The translations under genes were made by a program, and so were the position numbers. A stretch of DNA of 64,000 nt from Gemmatimonadaceae bacterium (lineage in GTDB: Bacteria; Gemmatimonadota; Gemmatimonadetes; Gemmatimonadales; Gemmatimonadaceae): NCBI GenBank assembly GCA_036496605.1, contig DASXKV010000032.1:62001-126000 (forward strand), in the 5' to 3' direction. A model generated the notes under the pieces. That model was not told where the DNA came from, did not search any database, and saw nothing but the letters and a program-made list of their open reading frames with translations. Below, in pieces: positions 33,622-41,418 of the stretch; the stretch's first letter is position 1; every line of letters begins with the position of its first letter.

Positions 33622-35742
33622 TTAGTGAACGGCGGCTTCCTCTTCCTTGTCCTTTGATGCCTCGTCGATCACACGCTGTGCGACTTCGTGCGGTACTTCT
33701 TCATACCCTTTGAATCGCTTGGTGAAGGTCGCGCGACCCTGCGTCATGGACTGTAGCGTGCCGGCGTAGCTATGTAGCTCCGCCTCCGGCACGATCGCTC
33801 GCACATGCGCGCCGGCGATCGCGCCGTCGGAATCGAGGCCCTCGGTGCCGAGAATCTGGCCCCGCCGCGCCGAGAGATCTCCCAACACATCGCCCATGTA
33901 CTCGTCAGGCGTCACGACGTCGATCTCATCGAGCGGCTCGAGGAGCACGGGCTTGCATTTCGGCGCAACGGTCTTGAACGCGAGAATGCCCGCCATCTTG
34001 AACGATTGCTCATTCGAGTCCACAGTGTGGTACGAGCCGTCGAAGACCTCGACTTTGAAGTCGACGACGGGATAGCCAGCGAGCACGCCGCGGACAGACG
34101 CTTCCTGAATTCCTCGATCGACAGCAGGGATATACTGACGGGGGATGGCGCCGCCAACGATCTTGTCGATGAACTCATAGCCGCCGCCGCGTTGCGCCGG
34201 CGCGATGCGCACCCAGCAATCGCCGAACTGGCCACGCCCGCCTGTTTGCTTCTTGTGCTTCCCTTGGCCCTCGGCCCGTCCCTTCAGCGTCTCTCGATAG
34301 GCAATCTTCGGCCGCGTCATTTGCGCCTGCACGCCGTACTTGCGTCGGAGCTTCGCCATCGAGATTTCCAGATGCCGCTCGCCGACACCCGAGACGATCG
34401 TCTCGTGTGTCTCGGCGTTGTAATGCGTCTGGAAGGTCGGATCCTCCTCGTGCAGCTTGTGCAGACCCGCCTGCAGCTTCTCTTCGTCTGCGCGCGCCGC
34501 AGCGTGAACTGCCATCTCGATGATCGGCTCTGGGAAATCGACCTGCGGGAGACGCACCGGATGTTCCCGAGTCGACAGCGTGTCGTTGGTGTGCGTGCTC
34601 TTCAGCTTCGCCACGCAGCCGATGTCGCCCGCGCACAGCCGATTCACTTCGACGCGCTCCTTGCCCTGCGCTACGGAGAGATGATTGAGCTTCTCCGGCG
34701 TGTCGCGCGTTGCGTTGAAGACTTCCTGACCATTTGCGATGCACCCGGAGAAGATGCGGAAGAAGCTGACGTCGCCCACGTGCGGCTCGGACATCGTCTT
34801 GAACACGAGCGCGCTGAAGGACTTGGTATCGTCCGCGTGAATCTCGATGGTCGCGTGTCCTTCCGCGCCCTTGAACGCGTGCACCTCCTCCATCTCGAAC
34901 GCGTTAGGCAGGAGCTCGACGATGGTATTGAGCACCGCCTGCACACCGTAATTGAGCTCGCTGGAAACGCAAAAGAGGGGGAAGAGTTCCATTTTCTTCA
35001 TCGCTTCCTTCATCCCCGCGATCGCCTCGTCGCGGCCGATCTCGCCGCCCTCGAGATATCGCTCGAGCAGAGTGTCGTCGGTCGATGAAATGGATTCGAT
35101 CAACTCCTGGTAGTAACGATCGAATTGCGTGCGATAATCCGCCGGTATGTCGACTTCCTGGAACTCACCGCTCTTCGAACCGTGTTTGAACAGCAGGGCC
35201 TTCTTCGTGAACAGATTGATGACGCCATGGAAATCGGGACCTTCGCCCAACGGCACCTCGACCGGAATCACCTTGGAGCTGAGTCGTGTCTTGATCTGCT
35301 GATAGATGCGATCGAAGTCGGCGTGCTCCTTGTCCATCATCGAGACGACGAACAGGACAGGATCGCGACGCCGCACGGCCGCGCGGAACATCCGCTCCGT
35401 TCCGACCTCGACGCCGCTGTTCGCGCTGACGACACACAGCGCGCCGTCGGCTGCCGCCAATCCAGCGACCGCGTCACCCTGAAAATCGAGAAACCCCGGC
35501 GTGTCGATGATGTTGATCTTGGTGCCGAGCCACTCCGCATGGGCGACACCGAGATTGATCGAGTAGCCGCGTTCGAGTTCTTCTGGCGCTGTATCGGTGA
35601 GCGACGTTCCGTCCTTCACCGATCCGTGGCGCTTGCTGACACCTGACACGAAGGCGAGCGCATCGACCAAACTGGTCTTGCCGCTCGCCCCGTGTCCCAC
35701 CACCGCGATGTTTCGGATTTCCGAGCCTTTGAACTCCCTCAT
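33622..35742 (-). CDS. Elongation factor G paralogue (EF-G2 type)
   Basis: The 706-residue translational GTPase carries P-loop GHGASGKTSLVDAL, switch region APEELERGYSINLGVA, G3 DTPGFLDF, domain II, EF-G domain IV (AYRETLKGRAEGQGKHKKQT, GGRGQFGDCWVRI) and domain V (LDEIDVVTPDEYMGDVLGDL, SARRGQIL). Normal EF-G has NKxD as G4; here the aligned stretch reads SMMDKEHADFDR, so Asn and Lys of the guanine-recognition motif are replaced while Asp stays. An ERGYSIN switch I instead of ERGITI is typical of the EF-G2 subgroup. AAGGAG precedes the ATG. It follows an 83-residue gene by 18 bases. It is more likely a paralogue than the housekeeping fusA. Confidence 0.9.
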   Translation of the reverse strand: MREFKGSEIRNIAVVGHGASGKTSLVDALAFVSGVSKRHGSVKDGTSLTDTAPEELERGYSINLGVAHAEWLGTKINIIDTPGFLDFQGDAVAGLAAADGALCVVSANSGVEVGTERMFRAAVRRRDPVLFVVSMMDKEHADFDRIYQQIKTRLSSKVIPVEVPLGEGPDFHGVINLFTKKALLFKHGSKSGEFQEVDIPADYRTQFDRYYQELIESISSTDDTLLERYLEGGEIGRDEAIAGMKEAMKKMELFPLFCVSSELNYGVQAVLNTIVELLPNAFEMEEVHAFKGAEGHATIEIHADDTKSFSALVFKTMSEPHVGDVSFFRIFSGCIANGQEVFNATRDTPEKLNHLSVAQGKERVEVNRLCAGDIGCVAKLKSTHTNDTLSTREHPVRLPQVDFPEPIIEMAVHAAARADEEKLQAGLHKLHEEDPTFQTHYNAETHETIVSGVGERHLEISMAKLRRKYGVQAQMTRPKIAYRETLKGRAEGQGKHKKQTGGRGQFGDCWVRIAPAQRGGGYEFIDKIVGGAIPRQYIPAVDRGIQEASVRGVLAGYPVVDFKVEVFDGSYHTVDSNEQSFKMAGILAFKTVAPKCKPVLLEPLDEIDVVTPDEYMGDVLGDLSARRGQILGTEGLDSDGAIAGAHVRAIVPEAELHSYAGTLQSMTQGRATFTKRFKGYEEVPHEVAQRVIDEASKDKEEEAAVH

Positions 35743-35760
35743 GAGTCGCGCTCCTTCAGC

Positions 35761-36012
35761 CTAGCTGAGTGAACCGATCTTGGGCGCGGCCCCGAGCCAC
35801 GCCCGCAGAGTTTCATCTCCGGCGTCGTCCTCGCGCATTATGTCTTCGATCGCGATCGCGCGACCCGATTGTCGCGCGTCGCTGATGCATGTGAAGACCA
35901 CGGCGCGCGCCGTGAGAGCGGCGCTCCATAAGCGGCCCGATTCGTCGGCGAACACGCGCTGTTCGTCGCTACGCGCCTGCTTGGTTGGTCGGCGAGTGAA
36001 CGGCCGTGACAT
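35761..36012 (-). CDS. Small hypothetical protein upstream of the EF-G paralogue
   Basis: An 83-residue frame starting MSRPFTRRPTKQARSDEQRV has a strong GAGGGAGGG ribosome-binding site in front, which decides the start against the in-frame ATG 48 bases upstream. The protein has a short strand pattern (RVFADESGRLWSAALTARAV, VFTCISDARQSGRAIAIEDI) and an acidic C-terminus. No family recognised. It is followed by the EF-G gene with 18 bp spacing, so they form an operon. Confidence 0.65.
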   Translation of the reverse strand: MSRPFTRRPTKQARSDEQRVFADESGRLWSAALTARAVVFTCISDARQSGRAIAIEDIMREDDAGDETLRAWLGAAPKIGSLS

Positions 36013-36199
36013 TCTCCCTCCCTCTATCGATACCCTCGCGTTTGAATCGAGATGCGTCAAGAGGGAATCACGGGCTCGACCTTTCCGCTGAGCGGCCAGA
36101 GCCTTGGGTCATCGAAGAGGAGCAGGAGCGAGCGCAGCGTGCGAGCGACTCCAAACAGGCTTGCCGCGAGCCCGAGTAACAGCAACGCACTGAAAGAAG

Positions 36200-36226
36200 A
36201 GAGGGGAGCCGACGGGCCCCCCTCGC
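36200..36226 (-). terminator. Hairpin terminator after the 191-residue gene
   Basis: GAGGGGAGCC pairs with the CCCCCTC side (36200-36226). On the minus strand it comes directly after the stop at 36234 and ends in CTCTTCTTTC. Confidence 0.5.
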
Positions 36227-36233
36227 TAATCTC

Positions 36234-36809
36234 TCAATCGCCCTCGGCTTCGAATGCCAGGCCCTCGGCCTCGCGCATTCGATCCAACATGGTCTCGAGC
36301 GGAGAGAACATCGGCGCCGTGAGACCAACGATGGGTCCGATCGAAACCGTGATCGCGCGCCGTGCTCCTTCGGGCCAATCCGGCATTGACAAGCCGGCGA
36401 CCAATCGACGAATGAGCTGACCGCACTCCGCGAGCAACCGGCCCGCCGTCGAGTGCAGAATCTCGAGCGGGATCTCGAGGTCACGAGTCATCAGCTGACC
36501 CGTGTTCACATCGCGCCAGGCTGCATCGCCAATCGCGCCACGTTCCGGCCACACACCAAGATGACGAATGGCCTCCAAGCTATTTCCGCTCGACCGATGA
36601 CACTCCACGGCAGCTGCCAGCGCGAGAGCGAGAGACTCCGGACTCGGCGCTCCATACAGCGTCACGATGTCGCGCGAGGGGCGTTCCGCGGATGCAAGCG
36701 GAGACGGCACCGAATTCACGTGCGCGAGCACCGGTGAGTGATCAGGGTTTTCTTCGAGCATGACGAGAACGTCCATGCCCTCCTCCTGAAGATGATACGA
36801 CTCGAGCAT
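36234..36809 (-). CDS. Hypothetical soluble protein
   Basis: The 191-residue frame opens MLESYHLQEEGMDVLVMLEE and contains no recognised domain. The middle (SPESLALALAAAVECHRSSG) and the C-terminal half (EIPLEILHSTAGRLLAECGQ, LIRRLVAGLSMPDWPEGARR) are helical. Two starts have good ribosome-binding sites: the first ATG at 36809 (GGAGGG) and a second at 36776 whose AGGAGGAGGG is even better and gives MDVLVMLEENPDHSP, 180 residues. The second is preferred slightly. Function is unknown and the gene stands alone. Confidence 0.6.
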   Translation of the reverse strand: MLESYHLQEEGMDVLVMLEENPDHSPVLAHVNSVPSPLASAERPSRDIVTLYGAPSPESLALALAAAVECHRSSGNSLEAIRHLGVWPERGAIGDAAWRDVNTGQLMTRDLEIPLEILHSTAGRLLAECGQLIRRLVAGLSMPDWPEGARRAITVSIGPIVGLTAPMFSPLETMLDRMREAEGLAFEAEGD

Positions 36810-36998
36810 CGCACCCTCCGCCCTACTCCCAATAGCCTGACGATTCCCTAGCGCATTCCAAGACGCCGGTGCGCAAGCTGAGCGTCATCAGGTCCAACCC
36901 GTCCACACGTGCGATGTTCCAGTAAAACTGTGGTGAACACCTTTACAGTCACATCGCGGTTGCAACGCTGTCACATTGCACCGAACGGTCAAGAACTT

Positions 36999-37424
36999 TT
37001 ACACACGAGAAGGGGCAAAGCGCATGCCGATCGGCAAAGTAATGGCGATGACCACGCCGATCGCGATGAGATTTCCCGGGGTGAGCACTAGGGTGATTGA
37101 CCCGGCGAAGGTCCGCGCGGACACAAAGACCGCGGCGATTGCAGCGCCGGCAATCGCGATCGCCCAGGCAACCGGATGCTCACCCTGCTCGCGGGTGACC
37201 GCAGCGTACGCGACGCCAAACGAGAGCATCGCCGCGACGTGCACGAGCGCGCCGGCAAGGACGTACAGCGGTCCGAACGCGGCTTGGGTGCCTGTTCCAA
37301 GTACAACCGCGCCTATGGCCGCAAAGACGCGTTCTGGCGCGCCTACGCGCACTCCATAGCCCCAGAGCATCCCTGTCGTGGCCGCGGCCGGAATCATCCC
37401 GACCGTGATGCCCCTTACGATCAT
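36999..37424 (-). CDS. Four-helix membrane protein of unknown function
   Basis: The 141-residue frame (start MIVRGITVGMIPAAATTGML; an in-frame ATG at 37511 would add 29 polar residues) has four hydrophobic stretches: IPAAATTGMLWGYG, VFAAIGAVVLGTGTQAAFGP with LYVLAGALVHVAAMLSFGVA, WAIAIAGAAIAAVFVSA, and LIAIGVVIAITLPIGM. It is an integral membrane protein with short loops. No family recognised. The gene is divergent from the response regulator at 37625 and separated by 200 bp. Confidence 0.6.
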   Translation of the reverse strand: MIVRGITVGMIPAAATTGMLWGYGVRVGAPERVFAAIGAVVLGTGTQAAFGPLYVLAGALVHVAAMLSFGVAYAAVTREQGEHPVAWAIAIAGAAIAAVFVSARTFAGSITLVLTPGNLIAIGVVIAITLPIGMRFAPSRV

Positions 37425-37624
37425 CTGGCGTTGCACCGCACAAAGAAATGCCGTGTTCAGTCTCCTCTCAAGTCTCAAAGAGCGACACTCGTTCCTACTC
37501 GTGTCACTCAACTGTGCCGAGCGTCAGCGACAGATCGTCGCGTGTCCGCATCATCAGTTGATGGAAGATTCGATTGGTAACCGTACTTGCCGCACGCGGA
37601 CGCTCCACTAACTTGGCCCACCGC

Positions 37625-38341
37625 ATGTTTGCCGCCGTTGAAGCCGCCCGCATCCTCGTTGTCGAGGATAGCGCCGAGGTAGTCTCTCTGCTCGAGCGAG
37701 TGCTTGGCGAGCAGGGTTATGACGTGAGCGCAGCGATGGACGGTGAAACAGGCCTCGCGCGCGCGCTCGATGAAACGCCGGATCTGGTCATCCTCGATCT
37801 CGGACTGCCAGGGCGAGACGGTCTTCAAGTCGCAGCTGAGCTGCGTCGTCGCGGTATCCACGCGCCACTGCTCATGCTCACCGCTCGCGGAGCGGTCGCC
37901 GATCGCGTCTCCGGACTCGAGGCAGGTGCCGACGATTATCTCGCGAAGCCATTCGACGCCGAAGAGCTTCTTGCGCGAGTGCGCGCGCTGCTGCGTCGCT
38001 CGGCGTTACGCACGCGGGCCGCACAGCTCAGGGTGGGCGACGTACTGCTCGATCCACTCACGCGAGAGGCGTGGCGCGCCGGGCATGCGTTGACGCTGAC
38101 CCCGCGAGAGTTCGCGCTGCTCGAGTACATGATGCGCCACCCCGGCCGCACGCTCACGCGCGCGGCGATTGTCGCGCAGGTCTGGAAGCAGGGACCGGGC
38201 GATCCGGACCCGACCAACATCGTCGACGTGTACATGGCGTATCTGCGCAAGAAGCTCGAGGCGAACAATCGCACGGCGATGATCTTCACAGTGCGTCGCG
38301 TCGGATATGTCTTTCGCGCATCGTCCGAGGATACCGACTGA
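37625..38341 (+). CDS. OmpR/PhoB-family response regulator
   Basis: The 238-residue regulator has a receiver domain (1-120) starting FAAVEAARILVVEDSAE, with phosphoacceptor D58 (LVILDLGLPG), T87 in LTARG, and K108 in LAKPFDAEE, then a winged-helix domain ending in VDVYMAYLRKKLE and FTVRRVGYVFRASSEDTD. The in-frame ATG at 37574 adds 17 residues and is less likely. No histidine kinase is adjacent. The last 38 bases before the final few codons recur at 40383-40420, so the gene's 3' end may have been part of an insertion or duplication. Confidence 0.93.
   Translation: MFAAVEAARILVVEDSAEVVSLLERVLGEQGYDVSAAMDGETGLARALDETPDLVILDLGLPGRDGLQVAAELRRRGIHAPLLMLTARGAVADRVSGLEAGADDYLAKPFDAEELLARVRALLRRSALRTRAAQLRVGDVLLDPLTREAWRAGHALTLTPREFALLEYMMRHPGRTLTRAAIVAQVWKQGPGDPDPTNIVDVYMAYLRKKLEANNRTAMIFTVRRVGYVFRASSEDTD
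38293..38330 (+). repeat. 38-bp direct repeat, left copy (3' end of the response regulator)
   Basis: Positions 38293-38330 and 40383-40420 match at 36 of 38 bases (differences at the 19th and 29th bases). The shared bases encode RRVGYVFRA(S/A)SE of the winged helix end. The copies are in the same orientation, 2,090 bp apart. Confidence 0.85.
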
Positions 38342-39624
38342 GGAGTACGCCGAAGGACGAGCTGCGTGCCCGCTGCGAGTGCAGGTCTTTGCTCGATCGG
38401 CGTTGGGATTTGCTCGATCGCCGCTGGAATTCGATCGACCGGCGTTGGGATTTTGCTCAAGCGGCGGCAGAATATGAACGAACGCCACCAGGATTTGGTT
38501 GATCGACGCTGGAATTTCCTCGGTCGCCGGTGGAACATGACCAATGGCCGCTGGGACTTGGTTGATCGCCGTTGGAATTTGACCAATCGCCGCTGTCATT
38601 GGCTTGATCGGCGCTGGAATTTCCTCTGTCGGCGCTGGAATGTGATCGAGCACCATTGGGATTTGCTCGATCGGCGCTGCTATTTGCTCGATCGGCGCTG
38701 GAATTCGCTCGATCGGCGCTGGTATTCGCTCGATCAGCGTTGGGATTTCCTCGGCGGCCGCTGGAATTGCCTCGATCGCCGCCGCCGTTCGCAGGATCGA
38801 CGGTAACTCTTGTACGATCGGCGGCGCCGTTAGGCATACCACCAGTGCTGTTTCTGCGATCGACGCCGTTGTTTGCCCGCTCGAGTCCCTGGTTTCAACG
38901 ATTGAGCGCGCCTTTTCAAAGCTCCAGCGCGCTTTTCGAAGATCCCGTGTGCTTCTTCGAAGATCCAGCATGCTTTTGGGCAGATCCAGCGTGCTTTTCG
39001 AGGACGCTGCGCGCCTTTGCGACGATCCAGCATGCGTTTGCGAAGCTCGAGCGTGCTTTTGCGAGGATGCAGCGCGCTTTTCGAGGATCGGCCGCGCGCT
39101 TTCTAGAATCGAGCGCTGGCTTTCCAGGACGCAGCGCACCTTTTGCGAAAGGGGCCGCACCGTTTCGGAGCGGCATCACCCTTTTTTTGAATCACGCGAC
39201 GACACTCGGGAACGACCTCACGCCGGCGTGGAACACGCGCATGGTCTGGCGAGGACGCATCGCGCTTTCACGAAACTTCACGTTGCCCGATCGGAGATAG
39301 GGCTCACCGCGCTCGGAAACGAGCTCGACGAAGCGGTTAGGCAGCTCACCGAAAGAAAACGGGGGGCCAAACTGGAGCTCGGCGGAGTTGATACAGTAGC
39401 GGCGTTACCAAAAAAGTTGGAAGCCGACTAAGACATTTTCAGAATGGCAACGTCTTTAATACGGAGCGCACAAACGAAACGAGCAGACTAGTGAGAATGC
39501 CGTCGCCGGCGTTCCTATCAGTAGGAGGCATAACGGCAACGCCGTGGCGCCGGGCGCGAAGGACGCGCACGCCCGGCCGGCGGTCGTCACGCGTCCAACA
39601 CACACCTCCAGGGAGGATAGGGCG
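38342..39624. repeat. Gene-poor stretch with an ~810-bp tract of 21-bp periodicity
   Basis: From about 38388 to 39200 the DNA has a 21-base period. Block A (38388-38800) uses units close to GCTCGATCGGCGCTGGAATT, and block B (38890-39200) units close to TTTTCGAAGATCCAGCGTGC. Translated forward, block A gives LDRRWN heptads, block B gives heptads ending in F, or in another frame heptads with apolar residues spaced 4-3 (IGRALSR, IERWLSR). The minus strand stays open for 384 codons (IPAPIEQ heptads). Indels such as that near 38461 shift the frame. No single frame spans the tract with a credible start. The end of one frame (to 39431) resembles the start of the 39625 gene. I call it repeat DNA, possibly a decayed coiled-coil gene. 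Confidence 0.75.
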
Positions 39625-40365
39625 ATGAACAAGTATCAAGCGAAGGTCCTGCAGTGGGCCCGTCGGGTCCGCGACTTCCTCAGCGAGTACGACGTCAAGA
39701 GCGACCTCGCCGAGCTCACGACGCTCAGGCAGGAGCTCGACGACACGCTCGATCAGCTCACGGCGGATGCGGCGGCGCAGGAGGCCATCACGAAGCAGTC
39801 GCTGGTGCAGACGACGGAGATCCGGCGGCTCCGAAAGACGCTCCGCGACACCCATCTCAAGCCCATCGTCCGCATGAGCCGCACGATGGAGCTCGAGATC
39901 AACGGGACGGAAATCACGTTCGCGTTACCGAGCGAGAAGGTAAACAGCGAACGCCTCGCCGCGGCGAGCGACGCGATGGGGGCGGCCTTGAACGTGGTAG
40001 GGCCGCAGTTCACGGCGCGCGGCTCTGCGTCGAACTTCGTGGAGCAGTTGAGCACCGCCACGAAGACGCTGCGCGACGCGATTGACCAGCGCTCCGCGCA
40101 AGTGGCGCGGCGGATCGGCACGACGGCGGCGATGCTGGGACATGAGACTCGCGTCATCCAGCTCGTGCGCGTGATCGACACGTTGGTGCGACCGGTGATT
40201 CAAAGTGATCCGGAGTTACTGGCGACGTGGGCGAGCGTGGTGGCCTTGCCTCGATCGTCGAAACCCGCTGGAGGCGTAGTTGCGATATCGGCGGGATCGA
40301 CATCGCCGGCGACCCGGCTCGCGGCGACCAGTGCGGCCGGGCAGGCAGCGGAAGCAGCAGCGTAG
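39625..40365 (+). CDS. Hypothetical helical protein between the direct repeats
   Basis: The 246-residue protein begins MNKYQAKVLQWARRVRDFLS after a GGGAGGATAGGGCG ribosome-binding region. The first 75 residues look like a coiled coil (LTTLRQELDDTLDQLTADAA, IRRLRKTLRDTHLKPIVRMS). A helical middle follows (RLAAASDAMGAALNVV, VEQLSTATKTLRDAIDQRSA), and the tail is Ala/Ser/Gly-rich. No known family recognised. The 27 upstream in-frame codons (from 39544) lack similarity and start features. It lies inside the segment bounded by the 38-bp direct repeats. The LTxLxxELDxxxxQLT wording also occurs at the end of the 21-bp repeat tract (39310-39360). Confidence 0.75.
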   Translation: MNKYQAKVLQWARRVRDFLSEYDVKSDLAELTTLRQELDDTLDQLTADAAAQEAITKQSLVQTTEIRRLRKTLRDTHLKPIVRMSRTMELEINGTEITFALPSEKVNSERLAAASDAMGAALNVVGPQFTARGSASNFVEQLSTATKTLRDAIDQRSAQVARRIGTTAAMLGHETRVIQLVRVIDTLVRPVIQSDPELLATWASVVALPRSSKPAGGVVAISAGSTSPATRLAATSAAGQAAEAAA

Positions 40366-40382
40366 CCGCTGCATGGTACGTC

Positions 40383-40420
40383 GCGTCGCGTCGGATATGT
40401 TTTTCGCGCAGCGTCCGAGG
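40383..40420 (+). repeat. 38-bp direct repeat, right copy
   Basis: Near-identical to 38293-38330. It follows the 39625 gene by 17 bases and is not part of a longer response regulator gene: no receiver or winged-helix sequence precedes it. Confidence 0.85.
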
Positions 40421-40450
40421 TGACGAGTGATCGAGGGATAAAGGGAATGC

Positions 40451-40482
40451 AAACGGGGCGCCGCAATCGCGGCGCCCCGTTT
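40451..40482. terminator. Bidirectional hairpin terminator
   Basis: AAACGGGGCGCCGC (40451-40464) pairs perfectly over 14 bp with 40469-40482 around the loop AATC. It lies between two convergent genes and its symmetric A/T ends can serve both. Confidence 0.75.
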
Positions 40483-40504
40483 GGCGTTGATCGAGTACTA
40501 TTCG

Positions 40505-41281
40505 TTAGGGATTTACAATAACCGATAGCAGGCTGAGGCTATCGGCCAGCACCGGACCGAATAGGCTGGCATCGACGAACGGTGCCGCAATGTTCGTCGG
40601 ATCGACATTACACGTGCCATCGGATCCGACCGACGGACACGAGAAACCAGCAGTAACCAAGTAGCCGCTGAAATGCTTGACGCGACGCCACACGAGACCC
40701 GTCTGCAGGTCGACGTGAGTGACCATCGATGCGTCGCCGGTCGACCGTACTTCGTCGACGTGCGCCGATCCGCCCGTGGGCACGTAGAGAATCGCGAAAT
40801 TCTGGAAGAACGAAGACGCAGGCGAGAGCTGTCGAACACCGTTGCTGGTGAGCAGCGAACTATATGCGCTCGTCTGGATGGTCACCCAGCCCGCGCTCGG
40901 TCTGAACCGAAGATCGGGCTGGAAGTCGACGCTCACGCCGTGCCCTTGCTTCTTTGCGACCACGTTCACCGTGACGTTTTTCGTCGCCGGTCTGCAGTCG
41001 TCGTCCCAATGCTTCACGCCGTACTTCGTTGTTGCGGGATCGCAGACAGCGTCCGCGGGCACGACGATATCGAAATCACCAACGTGATACGTACCGCCGT
41101 TAGGCGAAAGCTCGAGCGTCCCGAGTATCGTACGGTTGGCGTTGGATCCGTTCTTCGAAAAGGACGCCGCAGCAGAAGCGGAGAGGGGATCCGCATTGCG
41201 CGTGGGAGCAACGGCATCCCGGCACGCGACGGCAAGCGCCGCAACTGCACCCACGAGCAGGAGGAGGGATTTACTTCGCAT
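40505..41281 (-). CDS. Lipoprotein with a beta-sandwich-like domain
   Basis: The 258-residue product begins MRSKSLLLLVGAVAALAVAC, a signal peptide with lipobox AVAC (C20). The mature part has strand-rich sequence: GTYHVGDFDIVVPADAVCDP (similar to the start of ZU5-type domains), NVTVNVVAKKQGHGVSVDFQ, PDLRFRPSAGWVTIQTSAYS, and a WRRVKHFSGYLVTAGF end. Domain assignment is tentative. The ATG at 41281 is chosen for the signal peptide; upstream codons (to 41344) are not signal-like. A bidirectional terminator lies 22 bp beyond its stop codon. Confidence 0.65.
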   Translation of the reverse strand: MRSKSLLLLVGAVAALAVACRDAVAPTRNADPLSASAAASFSKNGSNANRTILGTLELSPNGGTYHVGDFDIVVPADAVCDPATTKYGVKHWDDDCRPATKNVTVNVVAKKQGHGVSVDFQPDLRFRPSAGWVTIQTSAYSSLLTSNGVRQLSPASSFFQNFAILYVPTGGSAHVDEVRSTGDASMVTHVDLQTGLVWRRVKHFSGYLVTAGFSCPSVGSDGTCNVDPTNIAAPFVDASLFGPVLADSLSLLSVIVNP

Positions 41282-41418
41282 AGTCGTCGTCGACCAATGT
41301 GGGTAAGGGCCCGCCCGCGAACTCATCGGACGAGGGCGAACCAAGGCGCCGGCATCGACACCAAGCTAAGATGTTGTCACAAGGTCCGCCAGAGTCGGAC
41401 TTGATGCCGTGAGTTGTA

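Noticed and set aside
36058-36190. Hydrophobic minus-strand reading LLLLGLAASLFGVA downstream of a terminator
   Set aside because: No ATG/GTG start with a ribosome-binding site, and it lies beyond the hairpin ending the upstream gene.
38006-39160. 384-residue minus-strand frame with IPAPIEQ heptads as a gene
   Set aside because: It runs antisense through the 3' half of the response regulator, has no ribosome-binding site, and the repeat period alone explains openness. Retained only as part of the repeat description.
38388-39200. The 21-bp tract as a CRISPR array
   Set aside because: Units are contiguous without unique spacers, are degenerate, and no cas gene is present.
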